Shown piece by piece: positions 46,793 through 60,212 of a DNA stretch of 64,000 nt (its first letter is position 1; every line of letters begins with the position of its first letter). Position numbers and translations under genes: made by a program. The notes under the pieces are model-generated. The model had not been told where the DNA came from, did no database searches, and saw nothing but the letters and a program-made list of their open reading frames with translations. Where the stretch lies: assembly GCA_036023115.1 (NCBI GenBank), contig JAYKKT010000041.1, positions 5,171,501 to 5,235,500 on the forward strand. Direction: 5' to 3'. This DNA comes from Brasenia schreberi (taxonomy: Eukaryota > Streptophyta > Magnoliopsida > Nymphaeales > Cabombaceae).

Positions 46793-46942
46793 AAAAACAT
46801 CATTAGAATATAGCCTATTGGGTCATGAACATAGTGTTTGAAACCGAGGGAGAATCAGAGTCCAAACAAAAACATCATTAGAATATAGCCTATTGGGTCA
46901 TGAACATAGTGTTTGAAACTGAGGGAGAATCAGAGTCCAAAC
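46793..46942. repeat. 75-bp tandem duplication in twin-repeat copy 2
   Basis: Two nearly identical units start AAAAACATCATTAGAATATA and contain GGTCATGAACATAGTG. Copy 1 has a single unit at about 35335-35395, so the duplication is specific to copy 2. Confidence 0.85.
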
Positions 46943-47640
46943 GACTCTAACATCAGCCAAAACTCCTAACATGATCTTTCTTCATTAAATCTAGCTTAAT
47001 CTAATCACTAAATAAGCATGAAAATAGCACATAACTATAGCTTACTAAGAAATAATTCCAGTGGATCAAACCATGCTTTGAACCAGAATTCAAACGACTG
47101 TGGAATCTCATTACTACCAAAAAAGGACCCTCACCCAATCAGACCCGACCTGACCCTAGCCAAACCAGGTTGACAGTGACCATAAAAACCATGTGTCTTC
47201 AATGTTGTTTTTCCCTACTCCAGCTAGTAAACTGGCCAGAATAAGTACTTATGGATTTGTCTCTTTGAGCTCTATCATTTGGTATCATTAGCAATGTCGG
47301 AGAACCACTATTTGGCTGGAACATTCATCGGAAAACAATATGTTAGAAATACATAAGCCCAAACAATATTTCTTGTCTGTTCTAAACGAATTAATGATGG
47401 GAAATAACAATTTTGGTCTCAAAAGGTCCAGATGATCTCTATCTACCAAAGTCCATCTTTTCCAACCACGGTTGCAGGTGACCATGCTGAAAACTTTAAG
47501 AAAACAAAATAAAATTGCGTACCTTTGCACGAAATGTTGGTTTCTTTGCTTGATTTTGTCCAATGAATGCCGTCCAAGCTCCCTCCCTCCCACGCTTTGA
47601 GAGGAACCTTGATCCCCTCTAAATAGACGCACACCTATCC

Positions 47641-48378
47641 AAAATTGGATGGATTTTCCTTCTAATTTTGAAGGGACCCTTCCTTATCCATTAGGGTTTC
47701 TGTTTTTCATTTTCCTTTTTACATTGCATTCAGGTCTATTCAGGTTCGGGCCTTAGTCTAACCTAGACCCAGGTATTACAGGAGGATATGTACCGATTGG
47801 ACAAACGCTTACGAACTCCTGATCTCTCATCAAGGAATGAGATCCAGCCAGTGCACAATGCCGCTTCTCTTACTTTATCCTAGTATTAAATGCTCTATTT
47901 TAATGTTTAATTTTGTTTCATGTTTTATTCCAAGAAAAAGGAACTTAGAGTTGCAGGCTTTATCCAAGAGGAGAATTGTGTAACTGTAACCACGTTCACC
48001 ACAATGCAAATTTGGCATACACGGAGAAATAAAAGACATACAGATCTCCTATACGACAGAAAAACGCATATGCTTTGGTATCACAATGTTATCATTCATA
48101 ACCAAAAACGTTTCTATTCGAGATTTAAGAGATGGCTTCTGTCTTTCATGCCTTGACGGTCTCCAGAAGATAGGGAGGAATGTCGATCTCATACATCTTT
48201 TTTCTTTTATTCTACTCAATCTCACACATCTTGAATAGACAAAATCAACAAGATGCACAACACTCTAGACCTAACCATTTCCTGAATCAATAAATCAAAT
48301 ACTCGCATTTGGAAAGGAAGAGAGAATATCACGAAAACCCTAGAAATGATTCCATCCGCTCCTATCGTCAAGCTTTAC
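47641..48378. other. Downstream region of the small two-exon gene, no further gene seen
   Basis: This lies between twin-repeat copy 2 and the stop codon of the gene at 48379-48654, and probably includes that gene's 3' untranslated region. The open frame 47920-48156 (plus) shows no recognised motif. Confidence 0.4.
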
Positions 48379-48654
48379 CTATCGATCATCGGCTACGCCT
48401 GCGTCCGTCACGTCGGACACTATAATGACATCGTCAGCCGACTCCGGTAGCTTCGATTGTGCCTCCAGAAGAACCTCCATGTCCTTCATCCGATTTTTGA
48501 GGACGGTGGTCACAAGAACTGCGATTGGAAGTCAAAAGAGAGAAATCAACAACCAAACATATGCGGAGCGAACAAATTCGGAGAGAGATAGACCTCCGGC
48601 GGTTCCGATAGCCCAAAGCCAGAGGATCCGAACGCCGGGATCCTTCCCCAACAT
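48379..48654 (-). CDS. Small 66-residue protein, two exons, probable single-pass membrane protein
   Basis: Exon 1 is 48654-48594 (ATG, 20 codons plus one base) and exon 2 is 48518-48379 (ending GATCGATAG). The 75-bp intron 48519-48593 has GTCTAT at its donor and a T-rich run ending TCGCAG at its acceptor. Splicing gives one uninterrupted 66-residue frame; neither exon alone makes a long open frame. The product starts MLGKDPGVRILWLW and has a hydrophobic stretch at residues 8-27, then a basic patch (KNRMKDMEVLLEAQSK) and an acidic tail (ADDVIIVSDVTD). This layout suggests a short membrane-anchored protein. I do not recognise the family and assign no function. The DNA is richer in G and C than its surroundings, as expected for a real plant exon. 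Coding status is inferred from splice signals and composition. Confidence 0.62.
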
Positions 48655-48800
48655 CTAGCTCGTGTTGTTTCAGAGCGAAGGGTGGCGACCCACTTCACTA
48701 TAAGGGAGAAGCGACGGATATGGCGGGACCGCGACGGAAGAGACGGCCGCCTTTCCGTGGCAAATCTAGACACGGCACGAGCACAAATCGGAAAGGTAAA
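48655..48800 (-). promoter_or_regulatory. Leader and promoter-proximal region of the small gene
   Basis: GC-rich sequence with CTGAAACAACACGAGCTAG just before the start codon. No TATA box is evident. The call is positional. Confidence 0.3.
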
Positions 48801-49655
48801 TATACGCACGCACCCTTTTACAATCCATACACCTTTATTCCAAAGTTCGCGGAATACTCCTGATCATTTGTGGTATTTACCAAAACACCATTCCCTCTGT
48901 CCCCATTTTTGTCCGTTTCTTCTTTGGTTCCTCGGTCCATTCCAGCAACGTAACATGATCCACGGTTGTTTCCAACAAAAGAACGAATCTAAATTAATTA
49001 AACAAAAATTTTGAAAAAAGAAGGATAAGAACGCCTTATTTAAAAGAAGATTCATCAATTTATCTTGATATGTGTTGATTTGATTTTTATTTTTTATTTT
49101 TAATTATTTTAAGTTGATATTTTTAATAATTTCTTGTAAGAAAACTCATTAAGTTTTTCGGGTAAGCGTATATGGTATCATAAAAAGAAAATACAGATAT
49201 GACTTATAGGACATGAATAGATCATAATGTCACCCGTTCATCTAAGAAATATAATATTATATCATACAGAAGATACTCCCACAAATGACAATAAGGAGAA
49301 GAATAAATCAATCCTTCAAGTTATGAAGAGGATAAATCAACTTATGGTAGAGAGTTAGGATGAGAGATTCCTTAATATACGAGGATTACTCTCTAGCTTT
49401 GAAGGTCGCATTCTTATAAGATATGGCATGAACATGTAGTTTATAACTTTAGTGAAATTTTGTATTTGATATCAATGCTCATTATTCTAATTGAATGTGT
49501 AAATATATATTTAAAAATAATATGAAAAATGGTAACAACCCACACAAGGTATATTATTTAAAAGGCATGACCAACGAAGAGGATATATGTGAGGCCCAAT
49601 AATTGGGTTGAGATTGTAAATAGGAGTGAGTTGATTGGACAAACTGATTTGCTAT
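48801..49655. other. AT-rich intergenic DNA, no gene recognised
   Basis: Nothing coding is supported. The phrase CCATACACC(T/C)TTATT at about 48829 recurs at about 53020, a possible shared repeat end, but no structure could be built from it. Confidence 0.35.
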
Positions 49656-49659
49656 ATGA

Positions 49660-50330
49660 AATGATAGATCATACATTGTTGACTGCTTTTATCTAATATT
49701 GGTAACCAAACATAAACAACTTTATATGTTATAGGATGAGATGACTACCACACTTCATGATGTTCATGAGATACTTGATCTTCCAACTGAATGACAATTT
49801 GTTATCTTGACATAGGAGATAATGGCTACAAGACATTTTGAATGATATGTTAGAGCATTGATGAAGTAGTGCTATAGATTCAATTTAGGATCATTAAGTT
49901 TGAGATGTTCCTAACTAATTTTCAAGATGGAAGGTGAGTAATGAAAATAAGTTGTAGAACCTTATATGCGATATCATATAGTTTACTAATTTGGTGATCG
50001 TGATGACATTTTAGTTGTACCGATAAGGTCTTCTATTTTAAAGAGACTTACAAAGCTCCATGCGTATACGGTACAATATGAGTCACATAACGCTACTTGA
50101 GAGGCACAACACTCATATTATTTTAAGCTTAAACATTTTGTCATCCCAACACTATACCATCATGAGGGCAATTTATTTTGAGAGAATCTATCAGTCAGTT
50201 ACGTCTTACTCATCAAACTCTATTTAAGCAGCATGATATATCATTCTTCATGTAGTAAATGAATCATTGTATATATATTAGTAGTATTTTCAACTTTATT
50301 TTGCTTTGATTATGATATCAATTGTCTTCA
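49660..50330 (+). pseudogene. Plant mobile domain (PMD/MAIN-like) remnant
   Basis: Broken frames read IDHTLLTAFI and then DEMTTTLHDVHEILDLP, matching the start of the plant mobile domain (pattern ALVERWRPETHTFHFP..EMT.TLQDVA.LLGLP). Downstream text is full of stops. This domain is found in MAIN/MAIL proteins and is often carried by Mutator-like and other transposons. Mutator-like remnants lie nearby. Not functional. Confidence 0.45.
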
Positions 50331-51229
50331 ACTTACTTTCTTATACCAATACCTTACTACAATACCTCACACAATTATAACTAGACTTGTTAGAGACTTA
50401 TGAACAATGTTGTAAATGAGCATATCAGTTGATCATATATGAAGATGAAGATGACGATGCATAATATTTTGGGATATGATTGTATTTAGGATGATCTTTT
50501 ATAATATTAAGTATATATATATATATATGTAAATGACAAGTATAATGAAAGAAATTTAGTTTTTTCACTATTTTGCTCTTAATATATGCAATTGTAGTGA
50601 TATCATGTTCTCATTTAAATTTAAAATCAATTACATATACAAACACAACCCATAACACTTAATCATTATCTTTAATGTTAAGTTTAATATCGTCTTCTAA
50701 TCCACTCATTTGTATATACAACTCAATACATTCGTAAAATAAAGATTGTCAATTCTCACAACTTTCACATTAGTAGCATTACCACGTGAAAAAGATACGA
50801 GGCATTAGAGAACCATCATCTATATGCATCTACGAAAATGTATTAGTAGAATAGAGGATTAATTACTACTTAAATAAACAAAATACCTAAATAACGTAAT
50901 TAAATCTTTAGATATTATGATTATTGCTAGAAAATATCATGCAACATGATTATAACATATGTACTACACATCCCTCATTATTGATTGTCAAGTGTTTGAT
51001 ACTAACACAAAAAAATGTCATCAACCTGCTTATAAAGAAGAGTATCAATAATATATTTCATTGAGTAGCATGAACAAACTCAAGTCTTATATGAACATAT
51101 AATAATCACTAAGATAACACTTATCTTTTATGTATGCAATACAACAAATAGCAATATCAACACCACCATCCTCCATAAAAACGTATGCATATATATATAT
51201 ATATATATATCACCTATATGTCACTTCCT
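50331..51229. other. AT-rich DNA, no gene recognised
   Basis: Contains several TA-rich microsatellite stretches, including one at about 50510-50530. No coding sequence is supported. Confidence 0.4.
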
Positions 51230-51670
51230 AAAGCACTCTTTGCAAGCTTCATGTCACCACTCCTCCTTCATCTTGAAAGTTCACTAATGACTCGGTACAT
51301 ATAATTTCTATCTCCAATAACATTCATTAAAGCATTTACAAAGATGCCCATGAAGAGTGGTATCATCATCTCTTTATTTTTTATTATTTAATAATAAATA
51401 CTTCAATAGTTTTTGATACATGTTGTATGTCATCTACATAAAAGTGTGTCGCATCCAAAAAAATTATTTGAATGACATTCACTAAAACCAAATCACGGTT
51501 ATTGCAAATAACATATAAAAAGTTGTTTAGAGTGCATAACTCTTTCATACACCTTAATACCTAAACATAATTTTCTTTCTTTTCATACTCATAAAAGCGA
51601 AGGCTACAAAGAAGTTCTTAGGGGTTGATGTTAACCTAACAACCTCAAGGAAAAACATATTATACCTGTA
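51230..51670 (-). pseudogene. Mutator-like transposase fragment (minus)
   Basis: On the minus strand broken frames read FLEVVRLTSTPKNFFVAFAF, ENYV then VLRCMKELC, NNRDLVLVNVI and LDATHF. This is the catalytic-core pattern of MULE transposases (LLEIVGVTSTE.TFSVAF, NYTWAL..LK, VTDRDLALMNAI, FP.A.HLLC). The DR of the core is replaced by NR in this copy. Several stops are present. Confidence 0.6.
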
Positions 51671-54109
51671 AAATATGAAGTATATACAACTATTAGATAC
51701 TATATATGGGTGAGTGAACATTAGAAAATAAAAGTGAAATACTTATATATACTATCAAATTTCAATATCTACAGAAATGCATGAAATAGTTGCATGAAAC
51801 ACGGATGTGTAAATACAATATCACTGATAGTATTCATATGAGAGATTTTACGATACCATATATGATATTAGTAAGTGTGTAAATTGTATAATAGTTGTTG
51901 TAGAGTACTTCAAGAACCCATATCTTCCTTCTTAATTTTCATGAGTGTATTGTAATATATTTTGTCATACTAATATTTACCTCTTCAACTCACTTTAAAT
52001 GTATCAAAATATACTTCAGTTTACAATAATTTTTTGTAAGGTCCTTTGTCACACTATACTCAGAGGTACTCAATTTCCCTACATAAGCAAGCCCTTAAAG
52101 ATAAAAAAAAACTAGAGGGTAGTTATATGTATCATTCACTACATTCAACTTTCAATAACTATCAATTGCACCATCTCCTCTAAGTATAAATGGACAGTCT
52201 ACCTTCTTAATGCTCATTCACCTATACTTTCAACATCAATATTTTTACTCGACTTATATTTTCCACTTTTTTTACATTTAAGCCATACCTTACTTAGTAT
52301 GCCTTTGCTCTTTAAAAAATTAATAATAATAACAATATTATACTTTCTCCCAACATTTTTTCTCTAAATCGATTTCATCATAAGTGTTTTCACTTGAGTT
52401 GTTTGTCATTGTATAATATATACAGGGATATAAGGTTTGAAGTATAACACAAACCAAGCAACACATATTTAGTTAAGACACAAGACTCCTTAAGGAGAGA
52501 TACACTTGGGCTGCATTTCAAGACAAAATTATGACGAGTGAATCATTTTATTCAAAACCTAAAACATCTTTAAAAATAGAAAAAACTCAAAAAATAAGAC
52601 AAATGGAGTAAAAAAACTCAAAGATATTACTAAGAATCAAACTTTCAAAACCAAGAAAAAACCCAAAATTTATCAGATCTATTGTCTTTTTCTTTGTTTG
52701 ATTCCGATGAGGTTCATAAGGAAATAATCGGTACTCGTTGGTTGTGAATTAGGTACTAGTAGCTCTCAATAGATTAAAGACCAGTTGCCAAAATAAAAAT
52801 AAGAAATCTCTAGAATTAGGTGTGGAGAGGAAAGAAAAATTGTTGTAATGGTATTTTGGGTATTTTAAAAATATGAGTGTGTAGATAGTAAAAAGGGGCA
52901 GATAGTGATGCCCTATAATATATATGGCATGAAAAATGCAGTCATTTCTGGGTCTACATGTTGGACGTAATCTGATCCAAAATTGGTGGCACTCATTTAA
53001 GTAAAATTTGGGGATTACTATTGCACACCTCTTTTACTATCCATACACCCTTATTTTTAAAAATATCAAAATTATCTCCACAACATTTTTCTCTCTTTTT
53101 TCGCATCCAATTCTAATATTTCCTTCTTTTTACTACAACGATCGATATTTCTTCAATTTTCAATCATTGTTGCTTTATTTATAGTCAGAGAATACATGAT
53201 TGTTATCTTATGAACCTCATCGAAGATTTATCAATTAAGAAAGAAAAAACCGAAAAAAGAGGATTACCTCAATGAATTTTTGGAGGTTGATTCTTCCCAA
53301 TATCATTCAATTTTTGTAGGTTTGTGTTAAATTTCAGCTTTTTATTTTGGTAATTGTTTCATGTTTTGGGTTGAAAGATCAAGATATTGGATTTTCATGG
53401 GAAGACACCAAATTTTCAAGTAGAAACATGGTCTAGGCATGTCTCAAAGAGATGCAAGTCAACCATATCTCTCCTTTGAGAGTGATGAGGTTGGAGCACA
53501 TCTCTCGATAACTATGAGATGCACCTAAGTTGTGTCTCGATGCACATGTGCTGCATGTCCCTTAAATGAGAGATGCGTTTGTGCCATATTTCTCATGTTA
53601 TATGTGTATATATGCTTAACATATTATATCCTTTATGTATTGTGGAATGACAAACAACTCTAACAAAAGCACTTATGATAGATTAGATTTTAAAATATAA
53701 TGATTGATAAAAATATTTGTTATACTATAGATAAGGAGAATGGATTTGATTGTGATTCAACATATGATATATTTTTATTGGCTGATTAAGTAGAAGACAC
53801 GTTTACTAACTGTGAGGGTGATGATCTTGGTTATTCACTTGTGTTTGTAATATAGGATGTATTTTGTAGTCATAATGAGCTTATTGAGTATGTAAGAAAT
53901 GTTAGAAAAAAATATAATATTGTTATTATTATTCTTTGTTTAAAGAATACAAGCATAACAAACAAAGTGTAGCTTATATGTAAATGAGTAGTAACTATAG
54001 AGCAAGTACAAATATTGATGTTGAAAATAATAGGTGGACAGGTACAAAGAAGGTAGAGTGCCTATTTTTACTAATAAGAGAGGGCACCGTTGATAGTTAT
54101 TTGAAGTTA
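51671..54109. other. AT-rich DNA between two Mutator-like fragments
   Basis: No gene recognised. Open frames are short and AT-driven. It may include decayed internal sequence of the Mutator-like elements, but I could not identify termini. Confidence 0.4.
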
Positions 54110-54878
54110 AATGTATATAGGCTTGTATATTGAAGGTCATGCTTTTATAGATAGATTTGGTGAATCTAAGTATAATGTGACAAAAGACCTCACAGAAAAT
54201 CATTGCAAACCCAAACATATTTTAACGTATATGAAGTGGGTTGATGAGTCAAATGTTAATACGACAATACATATTTTCAATGTAAGGATGAAAATTAGGA
54301 ATGAAAATATGGGTTCTCGAAGTATTGTGCAATAATTGTTATAAAACCTTGATGCTTACTAGTATCACACTTGGCTTCATAAGATACATGATACATATAT
54401 TATTAGTGATATTGACTTTCAAAATCCTTGTTCCGTACAACTATTGCATTTATTTTCATAGGTATTGGAGTTTGATAGCACATATAAGGCAAACATGTAA
54501 GAGTTTTTATTTAAATGTAGTTTCTTACATAGTCAAAAATTTATGTATATACTATATACTTTTTAGGTAAGATATCTTTTCTTGAGATTATCATGTTTAC
54601 ATCTACTAATTAGAAATTTTTTATGGCTTCACTTTTATGAGTGTGGAGATGAAAGGTACATTGTATTTGGGTATTGAGGTATGTTAAAGAGTTATGCACT
54701 CCAAGCAACTTTCCACATATAATCTACATTGATCATGATTTAACATTGGTAAATGTCATTTAATTCATATTTTCTGATGCTACACACTTCTTATTTAAAA
54801 GGTACATTGTAAAAAATATTAAAGAATTTATTATGAAATTGACACAAAATAAAGATATAGCGGGTGCATTTGGTACTA
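54110..54878 (+). pseudogene. Mutator-like transposase fragment (plus), cut by plastid DNA
   Basis: Broken frames read KYNVTKDLTENHCKPKHILT, NVNTTIHIFNVRMKIRNE, VLEFDSTYKANM, then WVLRYVKELCTPSNFPH, IDHDLTLVNVI and SDATHFLFKRYIVKNIKEF. These follow the MULE transposase order (VSTI.TIYNAR.K.R, VLIMD.TYKTN, YTWAL..LK, VTDRDLALMNAI, FP.A.HLLC.WHI.KNV). Stops are frequent. The fragment ends where plastid DNA begins at 54879, so the plastid insertion landed in or beside it. It is similar to the minus-strand fragment at 51230-51670. Confidence 0.65.
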
Positions 54879-54902
54879 AAATGTATAAACCAATGCTTCC
54901 AT
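54879..54902 (-). pseudogene. psbT: psbT 5' fragment (8 codons)
   Basis: On the minus strand ATGGAAGCATTGGTTTATAC followed by ATTT is the start of psbT, a small photosystem II subunit of about 33-35 residues. It is cut after eight codons by the junction with nuclear DNA, so nothing is encoded. Its place downstream of psbB matches the plastid psbB operon. Confidence 0.8.
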
Positions 54903-55095
54903 AGATTCGATCGTGTTTTAAATTATAGCTTTCATACTTTTTTTGGGGATCCTCTCCGGATAAAGAAAAAGAAAGAACAAGAGTAAAACAAAATGCAATG
55001 ATTCAAATTAAGATTTATCCGGTTCCCTATGTCAAATTCAAATCATAACAAAAACAAAATAAAATAAAGTCAAAAAGGAACAAAGAAATGTTGTA

Positions 55096-56627
<1,532 letters not shown>

Positions 56628-57053
56628 TCATCAAAATAGACACTATGTAACTTTATCACATTGGAAAAGACTATGCTATGGACCCCCTTTTTCAGTAGAT
56701 TCTCTCGGGTAAAGGATTAATATTTGTTCTAGTTTTTTAGTAATAATGGAACAATTATCTTCGTAGGAACAAAAAGAAGCAGATCTATTCTATACCCGAT
56801 AAGTAACAATACGCAATGGTGGGGGGGGTTGCCCTATTTTATATGAGTGTTTATATCAATGAATGCAGACATATTTGTTTATCACTCAAAGGACCTATTC
56901 GTAAGAACTTTCCTTTATTCATTTGGTCTTCCCTTTTTATTTATGATTTATAAATACAATATGATAAAGACAAATCTTTTTTAACACAATAAACCCATTC
57001 TTACGTTTCCACATCAAAGTGAGATATTCTACTCCATTCTTTTTCTCAATGTA

Positions 57054-57124
57054 ATGCCCATTGGTGTTCCAAAAGTCCCTTTTCGGAGTCCTGGAGAGGA
57101 AGATGCAGTTTGGGTTGACATATA
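57054..57124 (+). pseudogene. clpP: clpP exon 1
   Basis: The 71 bases encode [20 protein letters not shown] then VDI, the first exon of plastid clpP, the proteolytic subunit of the Clp protease. It is followed at once by GTGCGACTTGTC, the start of the group II intron. It lies divergent from psbB as in the plastome. The rest of the gene is split by LINE H and then lost. Confidence 0.9.
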
Positions 57125-57715
57125 GTGCGACTTGTCGGACATATTGGGTCATATGGGATTTCCCCGTTCTCTCCCCTGATCGAGATATACTCTCTTTCAC
57201 CCCCCAAAAGATTGATTGAATCATCAAAAATTTTGAGCGTGAAGTGTAATGAAGTGCAATTAGATCGATTTTTGGTTTTTTTGGGGGGGTATCCAGATTA
57301 CTATTCTAAATTTAGAATAATTTATGGTTGCTTGGTTGGACCAATAAAGTGAAGCATCCAGGCTCTGTTTAAAAAAAACCAATTGGTAATATATCTACGA
57401 TTACTACTTTTATCATGTCATATATTTTGCAGAAAACATGAAATAAGAAATTCAGAAAAAGGAAGTCGTATCAAAAAGACGTGGTATTGCAGTATTTGTC
57501 CTATATAGTTCAGTGAATTATTTTTGTAGGTTAGGAGGGCAAACCGAAACTCATTTTCGTGGAAAATTAAAATCCTTTGTCAGGAAAACGCCTAAACTAC
57601 AAAAGAATAGGTCTGGAATCGACACATTGATTATTTTTTTTCGAACTTTTTGAACCGTATGTATCGAAAGGTGCGTGTACGGTTCTGCGGGGATACCATT
57701 TATTCCTAATCAACC
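57125..57715 (+). other. clpP: clpP group II intron 1 (nuclear copy)
   Basis: Starts GTGCG, the group II 5' consensus. Near the end GAACCGTATGTATCG followed by GTGCGTGTACGGTTC can form the domain V-type hairpin. It ends ATTCCTAATCAACC next to the LINE insertion. Shortened relative to typical clpP intron 1 lengths by my recollection, which suggests internal loss, but this needs an alignment. Confidence 0.75.
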
Positions 57716-60157
57716 GGAGGAGACTTAAATGGACATGTCTGTAAAGAGGCATTAGGATATCAAGGTATTCATGGAAACTTTGGTTTTGGGGATATAAATG
57801 AGGAAGGTAGTGAGATTTTAAATTTTGCTATGCCATTTGATCTCTTTATAGTCAATACAATCTTCAAAAATACAAGATTAACATTTAATTACTTATAAGA
57901 GTGGCTTATCATAAACACAAATTGATTACTTTATTTATAGAAAAAAAGACAGAGCGTGTTGTAAAAATTGCAAGGTAATTCTAGGAGAAAGCTTAACCAC
58001 CCAACATCGACTTTTAGTTATGGATTTAAAAATAAAAAAATGGACAAAGAAGAAAAGAGTACATCGAGCTATTCAGACTAAATAGTGGAACCTCAAAAAT
58101 GAGAAACAAGATATATTTAAACAAAAAGTCCTTCAAGGAGATGTTTGAAATTATGTTAGTACACCCTGTGATGTGTTAGGTATATCTAAGGGAGGTGTAC
58201 CGATATAAAAAAAAGCTTGGTGGTAGAGTGAAGTAGTGCAAAATAAAATCAAGGCAAAGAGGACATATTACAAATTACATTATGCTAAGAAAACTTCTGA
58301 AACTTTAGAGGCTTATAAGAAAGCAAAGATGAAAGTGAAAAAGGCCATGAGTGAAGCAAAAACTAAAATTTGAGAGGATTTATATAAAAAACTCAACTTA
58401 AAAGAGGGTGAAAGATATATTTTTAGAATAGTTAGGGCTAGAGATAAGAAAACTAAAGATCTTAATTATGTTAGATGCATCAAGGATGAGGATGAAAAAA
58501 TTTTAGTGGCAAATGATGATATAAGAAATAGATGAAAAAATTCTAGTGGCAAATGATGATGTAAGAAATAGATGAAAAAACTATTTTTATAAGTTTTTTA
58601 ATGAAAATAAAGATGTTAATATTAGCTTAGGAGAGTTAGCCAAATAAGAAAGTATATAAACCACAATTTCTACAGACGTATTCAAAAGAATGAAGTCAAA
58701 GAGGCTCTTAAACATATGAAAGGTGGTAAATCGGTTGGACGAGACAATATTCCTATAGAAGTTTGGAAAATACTAGGAGAAATAGGAATCACTTAGCTCA
58801 CAAGACTATTTAATGAAATATGGAAAAACCAAAAATGCCCGAGGAATGGAGAGCGAGTACACTTATACCCATATATAAGAACAAGGGAGACATTCAGAAT
58901 TGTGCAAATTATCAAGGTGTTAAGTTAATGAGCTATACTATGAAATTATAGGAAAGAATTATCGAATGTAGGTTAAGACAAGTATCAAGAATAATAGAGA
59001 ACCAATTTGAATTCATGCCAGGCAGATCTACTATTGAAGCGATTCACCTTTTGAGATGTCTTTTGGAATATTTTAGACCAAAAAGGAAAGACCTTCACAT
59101 GATATTTATTGATGTAGAAAAAGCTTATGATAGGGTAACGAGGGAGGTTCTTTGGAGAACTTTGGAAAAAGAGGTATCTCATTGACATACATTAACCTTA
59201 TAAGAGATATGTATGATGCTGTAAAAACATGTGTGAGGACTCATGAATCAATGACATACTTCTTTAAACTTAATATTGGGTTACATCAAGGATCAACTTT
59301 AAGTCCATACTTATTCAAGATGAAGTACCTTGGCGTATGTTATTTGGAAATGACATTGTGTTAGTGGAAGAGTCTAAGGAAAAAGTTAATAGAAAATTAG
59401 AACTATGAAGAGAAACATTAGAAAGCAAAGACCTCCAATTTAGTAGAACAAGGATAAAATATATGGAAGGTAAGTTTGATCATTTAGTTACTTCAGAGGA
59501 CATAAAAATTAAAATTGGCACACATTGCATCCCTCAAAAGAAAAGTTTTAAATATGTAGGGTCAATTTTTCAAAGCGATGGAAGAATTGATGAAGATGTT
59601 ACGCATAGAATTAATGCTGGTTGGTTAAAATGGAGAGGAGCATAAGGTATTCTTTGTGATAAGAAGATACCATTAAAGTTAAAAGATAAATATTATAGAT
59701 GAACAATTAGGCCTGTCATGTTTTATGGTTCTGAGCATTGGGCAGTTAATCATCAACATGTACAAAAGATATCTATGACAGAAATGAAGATATTGAGATG
59801 GATGAGTGGTCATACAAGAAAAGACCGTATACATAATGAGGTTATTAGAAACAAATTAGGAGTGACACCAATAGAGGATAAAGTGAGAGAATATCACTTA
59901 AGATGGATTGGACATATAGAAAGAAGATCAAAAGATGAACCTGTAAGAAGGTATGAAAAACTAAATTTGGAAAGTATTAAAAGAGGTAGAGGATGACCAC
60001 AAAAATGTTTTAAAGAAACAATAAAGAATGATCTAGCTTATTATGAGTTAACTACTAACATGGCACACAATAGGGATATTTGGAAACAAAGAATCCATGT
60101 AGCCGACCCCATCTAGTATGGGAAAAGGCTTAGTTGTTGTTGTTGTTGTTGTTGTTT
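57716..60157 (+). mobile_element. RTE LINE copy H, 5'-truncated, inside the plastid insertion
   Basis: Begins at GGAGGAGACTTAAATGG (endonuclease region) and ends AGGCTTAG(TTG)n at 60133-60157. The flanks are clpP intron 1 end on the left and clpP exon 2 on the right, with about 30-35 bases of clpP missing between them and no clear target duplication, so the insertion was accompanied by a small deletion. Coding remnants include FIDVEKAYDRV, then [15 protein letters not shown] (59280) and IRNKLGVTPIEDK (59850). The catalytic FADD segment is deleted or altered near 59335 and there are many stops. A 40-bp tandem duplication lies at about 58491-58570. Confidence 0.88.
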
Positions 60158-60159
60158 GT

Positions 60160-60212
60160 AAGGCGTTGATAACAAGATCTCGAATCAACTTGTTGGTCTC
60201 ATGGTATATCTC
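60160..60212 (+). pseudogene. clpP: clpP exon 2 fragment
   Basis: The frame reads [16 protein letters not shown], matching VDSEISNQLIGLMVYL of plastid ClpP. It directly follows the LINE H tail and is cut at 60212 by the junction with ycf1. It proves that LINE H lies inside the clpP part of the plastid insertion. Confidence 0.85.

Larger units (their letters stand above)
36525..47640. repeat. Twin repeat, copy 2 (interrupted by three insertions)
   Basis: Homologous to copy 1 at 31815-36040 in direct orientation. It has been expanded from about 1.8 kb to 11 kb by a 35-bp LINE tail, a hAT element and a 7.3-kb palindromic element. Removing them restores colinearity with copy 1. It also has its own 75-bp tandem duplication at 46793-46942. 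Confidence 0.65.

Noticed and set aside
48425..49014. Open frames on the plus strand over the small gene (77 and 110 codons)
   Set aside because: They oppose the minus-strand two-exon gene, have no motif, and the minus strand has matching GT-AG splice sites and a coherent product.
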